Positions 22,718 to 35,044 of a stretch of DNA of 64,000 bases are shown piece by piece. The stretch lies in contig JAUPFP010000016.1 in assembly GCA_036925085.1 (NCBI GenBank), positions 496,001-560,000 of the forward strand. The letters run 5' to 3'. The DNA is from Brachycybe producta (taxonomy: Eukaryota > Arthropoda > Diplopoda > Playtdesmida > Andrognathidae). Each line of letters begins with the position of its first letter. The stretch's first letter is position 1. The position numbers and the translations under genes are program-made. Under the pieces are notes generated by a model that saw only the letters and a list, made by a program, of their open reading frames with translations, did no database searches and was not told the origin of the DNA.

Positions 22718-23112
22718 TAAAGCCCGTTAAACATCTACCATTTTTACTTGTGTCAATTAAATGATGAATGTTTTCGTGAATGATTTGGTACATAAAATGT
22801 ATAAATTAATTAATAATCTAGAATATCTAGATAACCTTTTGACCTTCTTAGACAAGAGAATTGGGGAGAGGTGTGGTAAATATGTTGCAGAGCGCATCGT
22901 ATATAGCTTTGTAAATTTTATAAGAATGATGCTGTTCTTGAGAAAGCGCTCTAGTAGATGTGATCATTTAAGAAAAATAGAACATTTTCTAAATTAATGC
23001 AACTTTGAACAAATAATTTAACATTCACGTCGTTATACACATACAATGTCACATTTATAAATTAATTTATACATTTATTTAAGAACTAATTGTAGGTGTA
23101 GAACGGGCTTAA
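22718..23112. mobile_element. TIR element, AAGCCCGTT ends, ~395 bp
   Basis: The left end GTAAAGCCCGTTAAACATCT is inverted at the right as ATTAAGCCCGTTCTACACCT, giving imperfect TIRs of about 28 bp. A 78-residue frame inside (22761-22997) starts with ATG but has no recognised homology; I treat it as chance. Confidence 0.68.
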
Positions 23113-23118
23113 TAAAAA

Positions 23119-23425
23119 AGCTCAGATTTTTATAAAATAATCAAATGTTTCTCAATTTGTGGCTCAAGTGCCAATTGTGAAGTAATCACCATCATAAGGG
23201 CAACTGCAATTATACTATTTCTAATCAAAAAAGGTTGGTTTAAGGTTAGATGTTTGGTTACTATTCAGTTGTCAACTAAAGTTCTAGATTCTAAGCAGTG
23301 TTTTTGACCGAAACAACAATAATTGGTTGATCTAAACGGGATTATTACTTAACTGTAGGCCATTGATTGAGCCACAAAAGTTGAGAAACCTTTGTTTGAT
23401 ATTTCATAAAAAAAATCCGAGCTCT
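23119..23425. mobile_element. hAT-like element related to 15384-16047
   Basis: AGCTCAGATTTTTATAAAAT and the inverse AGAGCTCGGATTTTTTTTAT form the ends. TCAAATGTTTCTCAATTTGT and GGCTCAAGTGCCAATTGTGA match inner parts of the 664-bp element. It lacks that element's insertions, so it gives the simpler structure. Confidence 0.68.
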
Positions 23426-26400
23426 AGTAATAGCAGGTTTTAAAATTTATACCATTAAAATTAAACAATTATGATACAATCACAAAGTCAGTTGGACTAA
23501 AACGGTTTCTTTCAATACGAATTCGATGTGTGTTACCAGATCACACAACTGGAGCTTCGCCGGGGAAAGCAAAAAAAAAAAAAAAAAACATTTTAAATCC
23601 TGTAGCCCCTTGAATATCGGCAATCACTGAAAGCATTACTTCCATTCATCTCTTGGGGCAAGGAATTTACAGTTTTACACCGAAGCAGAAGAAGAAGAAA
23701 CCGGCAAAGTGGGCAACACTGGATCACCCACAAATATTCCAACGAAGAAGAAAAAAAAAGCAAACAGATCTTTATCGTTAAGGGGCCACGGCCCCAATCT
23801 AACATGTTTCCATGTAGAGTACAGTTGGCTACTATGTTACTTATAGAAAGAAGGAGAAAAAAAAAGATCTTTTCAGTATTCTCGACAAGTAAAAGCCAAA
23901 AAGATTTATCGCAAGAAGCAAAATAATCCTGTAAAATGTTCAGTTGACTGCAAGGAGAAAAGTAAAAGGGGAGAAGAAAAAAGAGAAAAACGATGGTAGT
24001 TTGTGTGTGTTTTGTTAGTGTTTATATTGTCGAAAGAAAAGAGAAAAAGACAAGACAAAATAAAACAAAATCAGATGGAGAAATGAAAAAAAAAATACAA
24101 AAAGAAAGAAGGACATTGGAGAGAAAGAGAAAAACATTTAAGAAAAAAACAACAACAAGAGAGTAAAAAAGAAGAGTAAAAAGTGAATTTAGATAAATAT
24201 AGACAATTGTGGGTTTTTAGAACAAGAGGGGAGGGGAGGGATTGGAAACTAGGTTGGGTTAAACAAGATTGACACGGGTTATTTTCTTGTTTAATGTGGC
24301 CAAAACTGTCCCCTTTTTGAATTTAATGGATGTGGACATCGAATGGATTTTTATGGGAAGAGAAGAAGAAAGAGAAAACTAAGAAATAGTAGAATTGTTT
24401 AAATGTTAAAAAAAAAAGGATTTTGTTTGATATTGTTGTAAATACAAAGAGTTCTTCATTTATTCTAAGTTTCTGATTCTGTTTTTATTTCAACAAAATC
24501 AATGAAGAAAAGGTAAAAATATATCACCATTTGTAGCGAGAAAAAAAAACTTAAAAAGACAAGAGCTTTTTTTTTCTATGTGAATTGACCAGATGATGAT
24601 GGTCGGGTGGTCTGCTCAGAGAACTTAAGTCTCGGCAGGTCAACTAAGCTGGCTTTACAGAAACAATGCTCATAAGAAATTGAAAATTATTTTAAAAACG
24701 TTTTTTCGTGTTAAACAAACACAGTGTTAAAAAAAATGTTATTTTACGTAATCTAGACCCAAAAATACTTCATGTTACCTAAAATTTTGAGTGTTTGAAA
24801 GGTCCAATTGTATGCTAGAAACTAGAATAATAAAATGTTATAAAATGTTGATATTAATTAAAAATTAACCGGCTCATAACATACTGTTAAAAGTTTTTTT
24901 ATTATTTTTCTTGCATTTAGAACTTACTCCACCCCGAGCATCAAACCGAGTATAGCGGCCTTAATGGTGAATTCATACAATCAATTCTGGCTTGTCCATC
25001 CTTTGATTTTTTTTTTTTTTTTTGAAGTTTTGTCTCTTAATTGTTCATTTTCTCATCATTACTGTACAATTTTTCAGCCAGAAGAAACGAGCAAAGGGCC
25101 TTGCCCTTCACGGACGGTTGCTTACTGACTGATGATAACATTGCCCTGCTTAATAGCTTATTAACTAGAAATCCCCATAAAGGTAGACAAGGACACTCAA
25201 AGATCCTCAAAAAATTATTAGCCAGAACTGATGCATATTTTTGGTCTTTATCCTCCTAAAACTTATTAGACTATGACATGAAATTCTCTTTTTAGGACAA
25301 TTTTAATTTAACAATGATGTCTTATTTTGTCTAAATGATAACCACTTATGATAGTAAGCAATACCACCTGTCACAGTGTCACATTGCTTTCGAGTTGATT
25401 ACAGGCATATTCAGTTGAATTTAATTAAACAAATGTGTTTGTCCTCACAGCCAGGAATGACAAGCCGAAATTGATCGTGTGTACCAGGGTCTAAAAACAA
25501 AAACCAGAAAAGTTGAATTGGTTGTTGTTTCAAAAACCTCCTCGTAGATGTTATTCTCAACTGGGACGTTTATTAAATTGAGTTGCGAGATAACAATCTG
25601 ACTCCGAAATGGGTCAAAAACATCTTACATAGAAATAAGTGTGCGTGATCAACGAGTGGCTCACAGCCACATTAGAAAAATTGAACATCCTCATGTATTG
25701 GGCCACCCCCCACCCTCTTTTGCGTTCACTTTCCATGAAAAAGAAAATTATTTTTCAAAAAAAAAACATTTTGCTGCTTTGACCAGAAATAATTTCTAAT
25801 AGAAACTTTTTTTTTTCATTTCGTAAATTGCTTCTTGAAGAAGAAGAAGAAGAAAAGAAGATCTTTGTTGAACTTTCGCTTATCTTAATTCGACCTCTTA
25901 AAAGATGACATTTTAACTGTGTTCGAAACGAATCAAATCAAGTCTCTCGACAAACGTACTTTAAAGAAAGAAGGAAAAGAAGAAACGACGAAAACGACTA
26001 TGAAAAAAAAAAATCAAGATTGAATGTTGAAAAAAATGAGAAAGGGCAAAAAAAAAAAATCACATTAAATCGAATTCAAAAGCAAAAAAAAAATATCTTG
26101 AAAGAACCGCAAGTTTTTAAAATGGGTGCATTTGAAAACGTTTGAATATTGTTGTCGGTTGCATCCAATCATCAACCATAATAGAATTTCAAACACATCC
26201 ATCCTAAAGGATTGTTTCCACTTATAGGCCAACTCATGAGTAAACATTTTCATTGAAAACATGCATTTCCAGTTGTTTTCTACCATGGGGTGCGTCTTTA
26301 GGTGGTGGATAGGAGAATACCCGCCAGTTATGGAAGGTACTGAGGAAGTAAAACGTTCAGGGTAGACCAAAACCGAACTCCACCACAGCTGGGTCCTCCT

Positions 26401-27371
26401 AGCCAGAGTGCAAAAGGGAAAGTCGACGTCAGGTTGGCAGCCAGCCGCTCGTTAAGATTCGCCAAAATTGGTGATGCTTCTTATTATTTCGGATGAGTTT
26501 GGCGCAAAATCGAAAGGAGTAGAGAGCTAGAATTTGTAAGACCGACCTTGAAATATTTTCAGAAAAGGTGCAGGAAATGATGATGACACTGGTTGTCTCC
26601 CAGTGGAAACTGGTAACGCATCCTAGTTGTCTCCAAGTAAAATATGAGAACGCACACCAGTTGTCTCCAAATGGAATCAAGGCCATCACAGCAGCTCATT
26701 TGGTTTTATAAATGGGAGGGGGGGGAGCAGTTCTAAAATCTAGCCGTCTTCCTACATTTCAGCTTAAGAGAGGAGCGTGTGAACAGTGACTTTCTGAAGG
26801 CACTTTTTTCATCCCCAGCCTGAAGCTTATTTACTGTTAAGTCACTGAGAGAGTGGCCGGCCATCTTAAAGGAGGTTTTTCTTTTCTTTTGTACTACCAG
26901 TGTGTATGTGTGTACATACATGTATATAACAATGCTGTTTTTCTTTCTCTTCTTTTCAAAGCCAATACGTGAACAGAATCCAGTTTTCTATGTGAAAAAA
27001 AGTCCCACTGAAACTATGAAGAGGAGGAGGAGGAGGAGGTTTGTTTTTGCCATAAACAACATCTTTTCAAACAAACTGTTATCACCAAATGAATGAGTTT
27101 GTTTTCTTAAAGCAAACGGAAAAAATAAGAAGAGAAAAAAGGAGATCGTTTTCATTTAATGTTTTCTAAAACGCTCGTAAAACTCAATCACAAACAACAA
27201 ACTTTTTTTTTACGGAGTCAACGATCTAGTAACCAAATAATGGAGTCACAAGATGCAAATTCATCGAAGGTTTAGTTTAAAAAAACAAAAAATCAATTAA
27301 TAGCCTCTTCTTTACCATTAAATGCAAATTTTATCCAACACAGTGAAGAACAACGCTACAAGCCTAAAAAT
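23426..27371. other. AT-rich intergenic DNA, no gene recognised
   Basis: It contains purine-rich stretches (23820-24420), a foldback-arm fragment near 24805-24850, and a ~550-bp dispersed segment (24930-25490) whose parts recur at 10330-10400, 39990-40480 (inverted in part) and 56040-56160. A G/C-richer block at 26370-26470 has no recognised protein match. Confidence 0.4.
26585..26685. repeat. Three short tandem units around GTTGTCTCC
   Basis: CTGGTTGTCTCCCAGTGGAA, CCTAGTTGTCTCCAAGTAAA and CCAGTTGTCTCCAAATGGAA follow one another at about 37-base spacing. Confidence 0.75.
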
Positions 27372-27742
27372 TAGACGTGGGACGAATCCTAAATTTTCTC
27401 GAATCCGAATCGGTTCTCGAATCCTTCATATTATAATCCTACATTATTCATTAAGAAGATAAAAATAAATGAAATAATATTAAATATTAAATTATTAATA
27501 ATAATAATAAAAAATCAAGTGTGGTACTCAGGGTCCGCCACAAGGTGACGGTATTGGTGATCCGGGTACCACCAAAATTGCAACAATCGCCGTTTTTTGT
27601 TTGTGAACGCCTCTATTGGACGACAATGTAGTTAAAACTAATTTTACCACATTTTTTAAGTTTTTTTTTTTATTTTAAGATTCGAAAGATTCGAGAGACA
27701 AAAAATCCGCGAAGATTCGAGGATTTGAATGTCCAATCCCTA
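27372..27742. mobile_element. hAT-type element, 371 bp, TSD CTAAAAAt/a
   Basis: The left end is TAGACGTGGGACGAATCC; the right end inverted is TAGGGATTGGACATTCAAAT. TCGAATCC/TCGAATCTT words are mirrored inside. The flanks are CTAAAAAT and CTAAAAAA (7 of 8 match). The TAGNG-type end and GGGACGAATCC are familiar from animal hAT MITEs. No transposase. Confidence 0.72.
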
Positions 27743-27763
27743 CTAAAAAAATACTCTTAAGGT

Positions 27764-28065
27764 AAAGCCGGAGTTACACCGAGAAAACATTGTGGAGCAT
27801 GTGGAATGCAACATGTCACATGAAGCACACTGTTTCGGCTGTGTCATGCTACAAATGTGACTCGTGTGCAATATTGCACGTTTTCACCATTGTTTCAGAT
27901 CAGAGTGGAAACAATCGACGGGTCAAACAAGCACAAACACAGGCGGCACAAAACAGTTGTAGCTTCCGGTGTAATAGGAATGTCGCATGCTGCCGCATAC
28001 ACCAGTATGTACACTCCGCAATCCACATGCCGCACAATGTTTCCGAGCAGTGTAATTTTGGCTTA
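27764..28065. mobile_element. TIR element, TAAAGCCGGAGTTACAC ends
   Basis: The left TAAAGCCGGAGTTACACCGA and right (inverted) TAAGCCAAAATTACACTGCT pair, and AACATTGTG with GCATGTGGA occurs in both arms. The body is GC-richer than its surroundings. Overlapping frames here (27790-28097) on both strands are by-products of the hairpin. Confidence 0.78.
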
Positions 28066-28835
28066 AGGATTGAGTAAAGGGGGTTTGAAAACAGCATTCA
28101 GTCAGAGACTCACCATCTGAGGCAGCCAGCCAAGCCTCGCCCCAATCGACCCATCCATTTTTCTACATATTTGTAGCTTCCTCTACTCTTTTTTTTATCA
28201 TTATTATCCCTACTTCAGTCCCACCTTCAGCAGTAATTAACTTTATGTGTGTTTGCGCTATAATTTAAATCACTATAAAGCCTAATCGCCGAAATCAATC
28301 GTAGCTCAGCCACAATGCAATAAGTGACGTCACATTTCCCCTCCCTCCCCCCCCCCCCTCATATTTCCGTGATCATTGACAGTTAGCGTTTCAAAGTCAA
28401 CCTAATTCAATCTACGTTTACAGCAAATTCACAACGAAGAATAAATACATTATACAATTCCGATGTGTGTATGAAATTGTGAATGGGTGTGGACATATGT
28501 AGAAATATAAGCATGGCTATTTCAATGGAAGAGAAGGGAGGGAGGAGGAGGAGGAGGAGGATAGGCAACGTCAATATTGAGAAGAAACATACAAAGTGTA
28601 TGGAAGGAAGAGGGCTTTAGAATGCACATCATCATCATCATCATCATCAGCCTCATCGTTCTTCAGTCAATATCAAACTCATTATTTCGTTTCAAATGGT
28701 TTTTCATCACGAAACTGTCACTTTAACTAACACATAGCAACAAATGCCAACATTAGGATTCAAAATTTACATACATTAGTCTAATCTATATTACATGTAC
28801 ATTGTACACCACATTGCACAGCCTACAATATGTTA
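28066..28835. other. Intergenic DNA with microsatellites
   Basis: Contains poly-C (28346-28357), (GGA)n near 28537-28561, (ATC)n near 28629-28649 and a CRE octamer at 28325-28332. No exon was recognised. Confidence 0.4.
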
Positions 28836-29046
28836 AGCTACACGATAAGACACGGTCTACAGACACCGTCTCCCTCATACGAGGTCACAATCTTCCATAG
28901 ACAAGGTCTGTTATTAAAGAAAACTTGTGCTTCTGTCTCACAGACCTATCTGCAGATTCCATACACCATCAGACAAAACGTGAGAATTGGTCTGTGAAAG
29001 ACGGTGTGTGTCTGCAGACCGCGTTTTATAGTTTATCGCTAGCTTT
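28836..29046. mobile_element. TIR element around GACACGGTCTACAGACAC
   Basis: AAGCTACACGATAAGACACG with GTCTACAGACACCGTCT on the left is mirrored by AAAGCTAGCGATAAACTATA and GTCTGCAGACACACACCGTC on the right. The imperfect arms are about 45 bp. No clear target duplication. Confidence 0.68.
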
Positions 29047-30984
29047 AGAACGAAAACGAATTTTTTTCGCATCAAGAAGAGTGAAATTAGACTCAGCTCA
29101 TTTGCATATTTATCAGAAGACAAAAAGTTCTTAAAAAATACAGAAAAAAATAATAAATTTGTTCCATTTAAATTCTGCCATGGAAGAAAATAGGCAGAAT
29201 TAGAAAGCTGAAATTATTTCTTTCTGCAACGTGGAATTTACGAATTGCATTGAATGTCATGGAGAGAAGAAATTATGGCTGACATTTATTTTAATTTCTT
29301 GTTCCTATTTTTATTTTTGTTTGTTTTCACACATGTGTGATCCCTGCTTTGTGGCGGTGCTGTGGAAGTGTCTCAAAAGTGGCTGATGCGGCTTGCTTTA
29401 CACGGGCCACCATTGAAAACAATGGCCGCCTGCTGCCAGGGTCGCCATTTGTGCCCGGACTCAAGAACTCATCGCGCCACTGTGGTGTAAAAAAAATAAC
29501 CGATGGCGGTGACTAATGTGTTAGCAACCTGTTTTTAATCAACGGTCTGCCAAAAATGACCACTATGTGGCGCCACAATACTAAAACTATTAATAAACTG
29601 CATTTTGAAAACAACTTTTTAAATACAGTTTTTGTAACATTTTTAACTGCAGTTAGATAACCAAGGTTATAGTTAACTGCAGGCAACTGAGCGACTTTTG
29701 TGTTTTGATTTAAAATAAAACAATTGTCGTTAAATGATTTTGTGTCGCTTCCTGTTAAACTAGTTGTGCATTTTGTGAAATTGTCATTAATAATTCAGTT
29801 AAAAATTGAGTGCTCTCACTATCCGCCATGTTGTTTGTATGTTAAATGTGTTTGAACACAGTAAGTGATGTATTTAAAAACTCAATAATGTAGTTAACCA
29901 CATTATGTCACTGGAGTTGAGTTAACACTATTGTTTAGAGATTTAACGGTTAATGTAAACCACATTTGTTTCCACTTGAAAATTAACTATGTTTAACTTT
30001 TCAACTGCAGCTAAATTTTTGAAGTTCAAACGAGGTACTAGTCTCGCCTATATACTCTTTATATATTGTGACCTTCAATTAACCTCCCACTTTTATGGAA
30101 ATGTCAAATTCTAGGATTTGTGGTTTTTTCTTCTTCAAGTTGGATCAAAGTTCAACATAAAAATAAAACTATTTAACGTCATATCATATTTCTTTAAACT
30201 TAAAATTATGATTTTACTTTTTTTAACCTTTATTTTAATGTCTAATGTCGCCATTTCCACCAATAGACAATGATGATTCATCATCTTTACGCCTCACAAA
30301 CATAATGTACCTCCCCCCCCTTCATAAACCTATGTAGATCTTAATTTGCATTATGCAAAACAAAACATGTGATTCCATATTACATTATTTATGTCACTGG
30401 TGCCATCCAGCCATAATGCATTATAAATTTCGCGCAATAAAAAAACCTCGAAATTCCCTGAGAAATAAGAAGAAAAAGGTTATGTTGACATGTTCGGAAA
30501 AGCTAAAAAGATTACATGGAAGAAAGAAAAGAAAAGAAAAACTGCATTCAAATTGGGTTTTCATGTTCATTTTTACGGATAACGAAGACAAAAGATTTTT
30601 TCTTCTTCTTCTCTTTTGCTTTTCCTTGTTTTCTCGATTGAGATTTAAAAAAATTAGCATATTACATGCATATCTTACAAGGATGTGTTTTAAAAAAAAA
30701 AGAGAAACATTTTCCAAAAGTAGAAGTATAACAGAGAAACAGAATGAGAAATCGTCTACAATTCTTACAATTTTTTTTTCTTTTGAGTTAAAACAGAAAA
30801 CACATTTGTAAATTCCCAAAGGAGAAAAACCGAGAAATTCCAGAATAAAAAAAATCCTCAATACAAACCTTGGGGTTTTTAATGACGTCATTAGCAGCCA
30901 TTACAAAATATGCAAATGAAAGTAAACAAATTGGAATGCAACTCTTTATTTCGCCATTGCAGAAGCAATATTTAAGACCAGCTT
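29047..30984. other. Intergenic DNA, no gene recognised
   Basis: A less AT-rich block at 29350-29580 (GGCGGTGCTGTGG...GTGGCGCCAC) has no recognised protein match. Around 29600-30020 words such as TTAACTGCAG recur. From 30350 to 30890 long frames exist on both strands, but they are Lys/Phe-rich low complexity. A CRE octamer lies at 30883-30890. Confidence 0.4.
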
Positions 30985-31187
30985 CACACAGGCAAGTAAA
31001 GACAGAAAGATTCAGTTGTTTGCCACGCTCCTTTTATGAGGACCGGCGACTTCTAATTGGTTTGTTATTTTGGTCTGATGTCGCACGCCCCCGCCCAATT
31101 CAATTTCTAATTTTTTGATATTTGGTCTGACGCTCATAAAAGGACGGGGCAAACGATAGATTTGTGCTGAGCACACCCTGCCTGTCA
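30985..31187. mobile_element. MITE, ACACAGGCA superfamily, subtype 2, copy 1
   Basis: It starts CACACAGGCAAGTAAAGACA. The inner segments CTTTTATGAGGACCGGCGAC, TTCTAATTGGTTTGTTATTT, TGGTCTGA and GCTCATAAAAGGACGGGGCA match the family. The right end ...CTGCCTGT is inferred. Subtype 2 has CAAACG and CATAAAAG where subtype 1 has AACTTCAGTTGG. Confidence 0.68.
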
Positions 31188-32640
31188 CCACGCATGCATG
31201 CATATTTCTAGCAACGGCCAGAGTAGGAGGAACTTTCTTTCGTTGCTCAGTGTCATACACTGGTATGACCTTTATCACCACTGTCAAAATAGGCGAAGGT
31301 TGCTACTTGTGGTAAAAACCGGGTTGCTCGTGTGAGCATGACATCCCTAATGTAATCAACGACGATTTTGTTGCGACACATAAAATGTCACCTTGAACAC
31401 CTTTTTTGCTCAATTTTTCAGCATAGAAAAACACCTTTTCAAAAAGAAAACTAACAAGTGTGCAAAGGGTTCAAAAGGTGAAAACATGAAACAAGTGCAC
31501 GCATCCTGCGGAACCGGCCTTAAGAACGACAAAAGAAAAGGAGGATTCAATGAAGTTTATTACGAACCATATTTTCACCCAAAAAAAAATCTAAGGTCGA
31601 AATTCAAAAAAGAAAATTTGGCACTTGAGCTTCAACCTGAACTCTCTTAGAAACAGGTCCACGACATAATAGTTTTAAAATCTTCTCGATTTCTCAATAA
31701 AAATAACATTTTTTTTTCTATGTTAGAACCCTGTACTGCGGCTTCAAAGGATTCTTGATGGCAATTTTTCTTCTTGAATTTGAATCTGTTCTTGAAATAA
31801 GAAGACGACGACGAAGAGTTTTCTTAGCTCTTTTTAATAGTTTCATCTAATGCAAAGAAAAGAGAGAGAGAGAGAATGATAGGAAACGAGCGGAACCCCA
31901 AAATATCGATCTAATTTGCGAATAATCCTCTCGAGCGAATATTATATAATATATATATATATATAAGAAAAAAATAACATCGCTTCAAATTCATATTAAA
32001 CCACGACTACAGAAAGAACTCCGAACCAAAACCTTCTTCTTTCTATGTATATACAATATTATATTTGCTATCTCTGTTGGAGCTGCTGCTGCTTCTTCTC
32101 GTACTTTTTTTTTCACATTAGTGCACAGCATAAAGTTAACAATATTACGTCACTTCAACTTCACCCCTTGAAATCCCCTTTTTCTCAACCCCCCCACTCA
32201 ACCCTTTCCTTTCTTTTCTTTCTCCCCCCCCCCCCTTCAATCCTACTTCCACAATTTTATGTTTCCCATCAAAGGATCAAGTGTGAAATCAACAAAATCT
32301 AAACAAGGAAAGCTCCACAACCCCCCCCCCCCAAAAAAAAGGCCTTCAAAATCGCAATAACAAACTGAAAAATGTGAAAATTCCTAAACATTCCTTGTAC
32401 TGAAATTCCAGAATCACCTTCTCTTTGCACGTGCACACCTGTTATGACGTCACTCGCCCACTCAACACATAAAAAAAGTTGAACTAGTGACATCTATTGG
32501 ATATTTTCAGAGCTATACTTTACAAAAACGCAAAATTCTTCTTCAACTTAAAACATTATTAACAATTTAAAACATACAAAATTTATATTATTATTTTAGT
32601 GACATTTTATGGATTTATTTTATTATTAAACTAGTGGGGT
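31188..32640. other. Intergenic DNA, no gene recognised
   Basis: A segment at 31240-31350 (TATGACC...CTACTTGTGGTA) resembles 55760-55860. Otherwise it holds (AT)n near 31935-31965, pyrimidine and C runs near 32185-32235 and 32322-32333, and a CRE octamer at 32445-32452. Confidence 0.4.
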
Positions 32641-32689
32641 AACCCGTCATAAATGACGGGAGCAAAATTTTCAGTCACCCCCTCCCACT

Positions 32690-33478
32690 TTTCTCTCTCT
32701 CTCTCTCTCTCTCTCTCCCCTTCTACACTTTCCAACCTCTTCCCCTCACCACCTCCCACTTTTCTCTCTCTCTCCCCATCTACACTTTCCAACCTTTTCC
32801 CCTCACCCCCTCCCACTTTTCTCTCTCCCCTTCTACACTTTCCAACCTTTTCCCCTCACCCCTCCCATTTTTCTCTCTCTCCCACTTCTACACTTTCCAA
32901 CCTTTTCCTCTCACCCCCTCCCACTTTTCTCTCTCTCCCACTTCTACACTTTCCAACCTTTTCCCCTCACTCCCTCCCACTTTTCTCTCTCTCTCTCGCC
33001 CCTTCTAAACTTTCCAACCTTTTCCCCTCACCTCCTCCCACTTTTCTCTCTCTCTCTCTCCCCTTCTACACTTTCCAACCTCTTCCCCTCACCACCTCCC
33101 ACTTTTCTCTCTCTCTCCCCGTCTACACTTTCCAACCTTTTCCCCTCACCCCCTCCCACTTTTCTCTCTCCCCTTCTACACTTTCCAACCTTTTCCCCTC
33201 ACCCCTCCCACTTTTCTCTCTCTCCCACTTCTACACTTTCCAACCTTTTCCTCTCACCCCCTCCCACTTTTCTCTCTCTCTCCCACTTCTACACTTTCCA
33301 ACCTTTTCCCCTCACTCCCTCCCACTTTTCTCTCTCTCTCTCTCTCCCCTTCTAAACTTTCCAACCTTTTCCCCTCACCTCCTCCCACTTTTCTCTCTTT
33401 CTCTCTCTCTCTCTCCACTTTCTAACCTTTTCCCTCATCCCCTCCCACTTTTCTCTCTCCCCCTTCTACACTTTCCAA
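32690..33478. repeat. Pyrimidine-rich minisatellite with a higher-order repeat
   Basis: There are about 14 units of 50-65 bp built on CTACACTTTCCAACCTTTTC, CCCTCACCCCCTCCCACTTTT and a (CT)n run of varying length. Six consecutive distinguishable units (about 32718-33058) are repeated in the same order as the next six (about 33060-33405). This gives a ~345-bp higher-order repeat. The strand is almost purely pyrimidine. The 288-residue frame spanning it has no other sign of being a gene. Confidence 0.93.
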
Positions 33479-33549
33479 AGGAAGAGAAAAAAACGGTTCA
33501 TTTATTCAAATTTATATAAATTCCGACGTGCTTCAATGGTTTTGTTACT

Positions 33550-33582
<33 letters not shown>
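33550..33582. repeat. (CA)n microsatellite
   Basis: About 16 uninterrupted CA dinucleotides. Confidence 0.95.
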
Positions 33583-33585
<3 letters not shown>

Positions 33586-33830
33586 CTGGGATATTATTAT
33601 ATATATAATAATTACTGACTCAACTGAAGAAGAGAAAAATTCATGTTCACATTTAGCACGAAAATAAAATCAACATTCAATATATTAGAATGTCGATTGA
33701 GATAAAACCGAGGCTATATTTTAGATTTTTAATTGAACGTTAATTAGTAACTGGCCCTCAAATTTTAGCTAGAAAATCCTTTCAAGCCGTCCTGATCAGC
33801 CGACCTTTAGCCCCTTGGCGTCTTAACTGA

Positions 33831-34014
33831 CACAGATATGTAAAGACAGGGACACGCAGACGTTTGCTTCGCCTTTTTATGAGCGTCAGACCAATCCGAA
33901 ATGGAAAAGGGCGGGGCATGTGACGTCAGCTCAAATAACAAACCAATTAGAAGTTGCCTGTCCTCATAAAAGAGGCGGAGCAAACATCTGCGTGTTAATG
34001 TCTTTATTTGCTTG
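33831..34014. mobile_element. MITE, ACACAGGCA superfamily, subtype 2, copy 2
   Basis: The left end has ATGTAAAGACAGGGACACGC and AGACGTTTGCTTCGCC. The right end inverted has AAATAAAGACATTAACACGC and AGATGTTTGCTCCGCC. Inside are TGTGACGTCAGCTC (CRE at 33921-33928) and AACAAACCAATTAGAAGTTG, shared with subtype 1. Confidence 0.8.
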
Positions 34015-34357
34015 TATGATTGACAGCCTCGCCTTCATACGACCATGAGGGTTGGAGGTGGAGGCTAGCTCTTAGTAGAATAAAATGGGAGTACTGCAAG
34101 GTGCAGGCGCTTCGCACCAAAGATAAAAATGAACATCTTCCACGGCCAGTTTTACTAAGGTTAAAGTTCTAAGTGTGCTGGCGCTTCTTGCGGGAGACCA
34201 AGTTACCAGCCGCTAACCACATTACTTAGAAGAGTTGCTAGCCTCTACCTCCAACCCTTAGCGTCATCTACATTAGCAATATTTGATCCTTATTAGTTAA
34301 TTCGTTTCCACAATGGTTTGTTACACTTATTTTCTAGACGTCATTTAGTTATGGTTT

Positions 34358-34715
34358 ACAAACAGCTGAATTTCGAACTCTTGATTATTCTGTCTTTCAA
34401 ACAGAAAAATTACGTGAAATTTTGAAGCTGTTTTAAAAACTAGAAGGGTAGCTCTATCACTTAAGTGTATTTTCATGTTGATATCTTTCAAAATAAACGT
34501 TTTATAAACACGAATGTTAAATCTGATTAAAGATAACGCTTTTCAAACTCACGTAAAAAGCTTATTTTGACAAAAACCCTTAAGAAAATGAGCCTGTCCT
34601 TCTAGTTTCTTAAACACATTGAATATTCGTTTCATTTTGACCTCTGAAAAAATAATCAGGAGTTAGGAAAGCAACTCAGTTGTTCATAAATCATCTAAAA
34701 TAAGATAAAATTTCA
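34358..34715. repeat. Foldback element, copy D
   Basis: The left arm has GAATTTCGAACTCTTGATTA, TTTTAAAAACTAGAAGGGTA, GCTCTATCACTTAAG and TTCATGTTGATATCTTTCAA. The right arm has AAAAAGCTTATTTTGA, CTGTCCTTCTAGTTTC and TTCATAAATCATCT. It lies within the presumed first TMTC intron. Confidence 0.85.
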
Positions 34716-35044
34716 AGGTAAGCCTTTGGTTATTTTTTTAAAAAAAAAACATGAACCGGAAAAACGTTTTTAATTACGGCCCTAGATTTGTTGAACCGAC
34801 ACCGCCCCCCCCCCCTCTTTGTCTTTGGAACCCTTTCAATTCCAAGAAATGTACGAGGTGGTGAAGGGGGAGGGCCGCCCTTTCAAAAGTTCACGGGGCC
34901 CTAAACAAGAGATACGTTTGGCGGGCAAGTGAAGATGATAAATCGGTGTTGGTTCATTTTGGCGGGAAAACGCTCTTTACATAAAAAGACAGAAAACAAA
35001 AAAAAAAAGTCAAAAAAAGAGATAGAAATTTCGGAATGATTTAC

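Noticed and set aside
27790-28097. Cys/His-containing frames on both strands, one with a zinc-finger look
   Set aside because: They fall inside a hairpin TIR element, and the Cys/His spacing matches no finger consensus.
30353-30891. Overlapping 152- and 156-residue frames on opposite strands
   Set aside because: Both are Lys/Phe-rich products of A- and T-rich DNA, with no recognised homology, signal peptide or repeat of known type.
32653-33519. 288-residue frame rich in Ser/Leu/Pro/Phe
   Set aside because: It is the translation of the pyrimidine minisatellite; the units stay in frame by chance and there is no start context, splice structure or homology.
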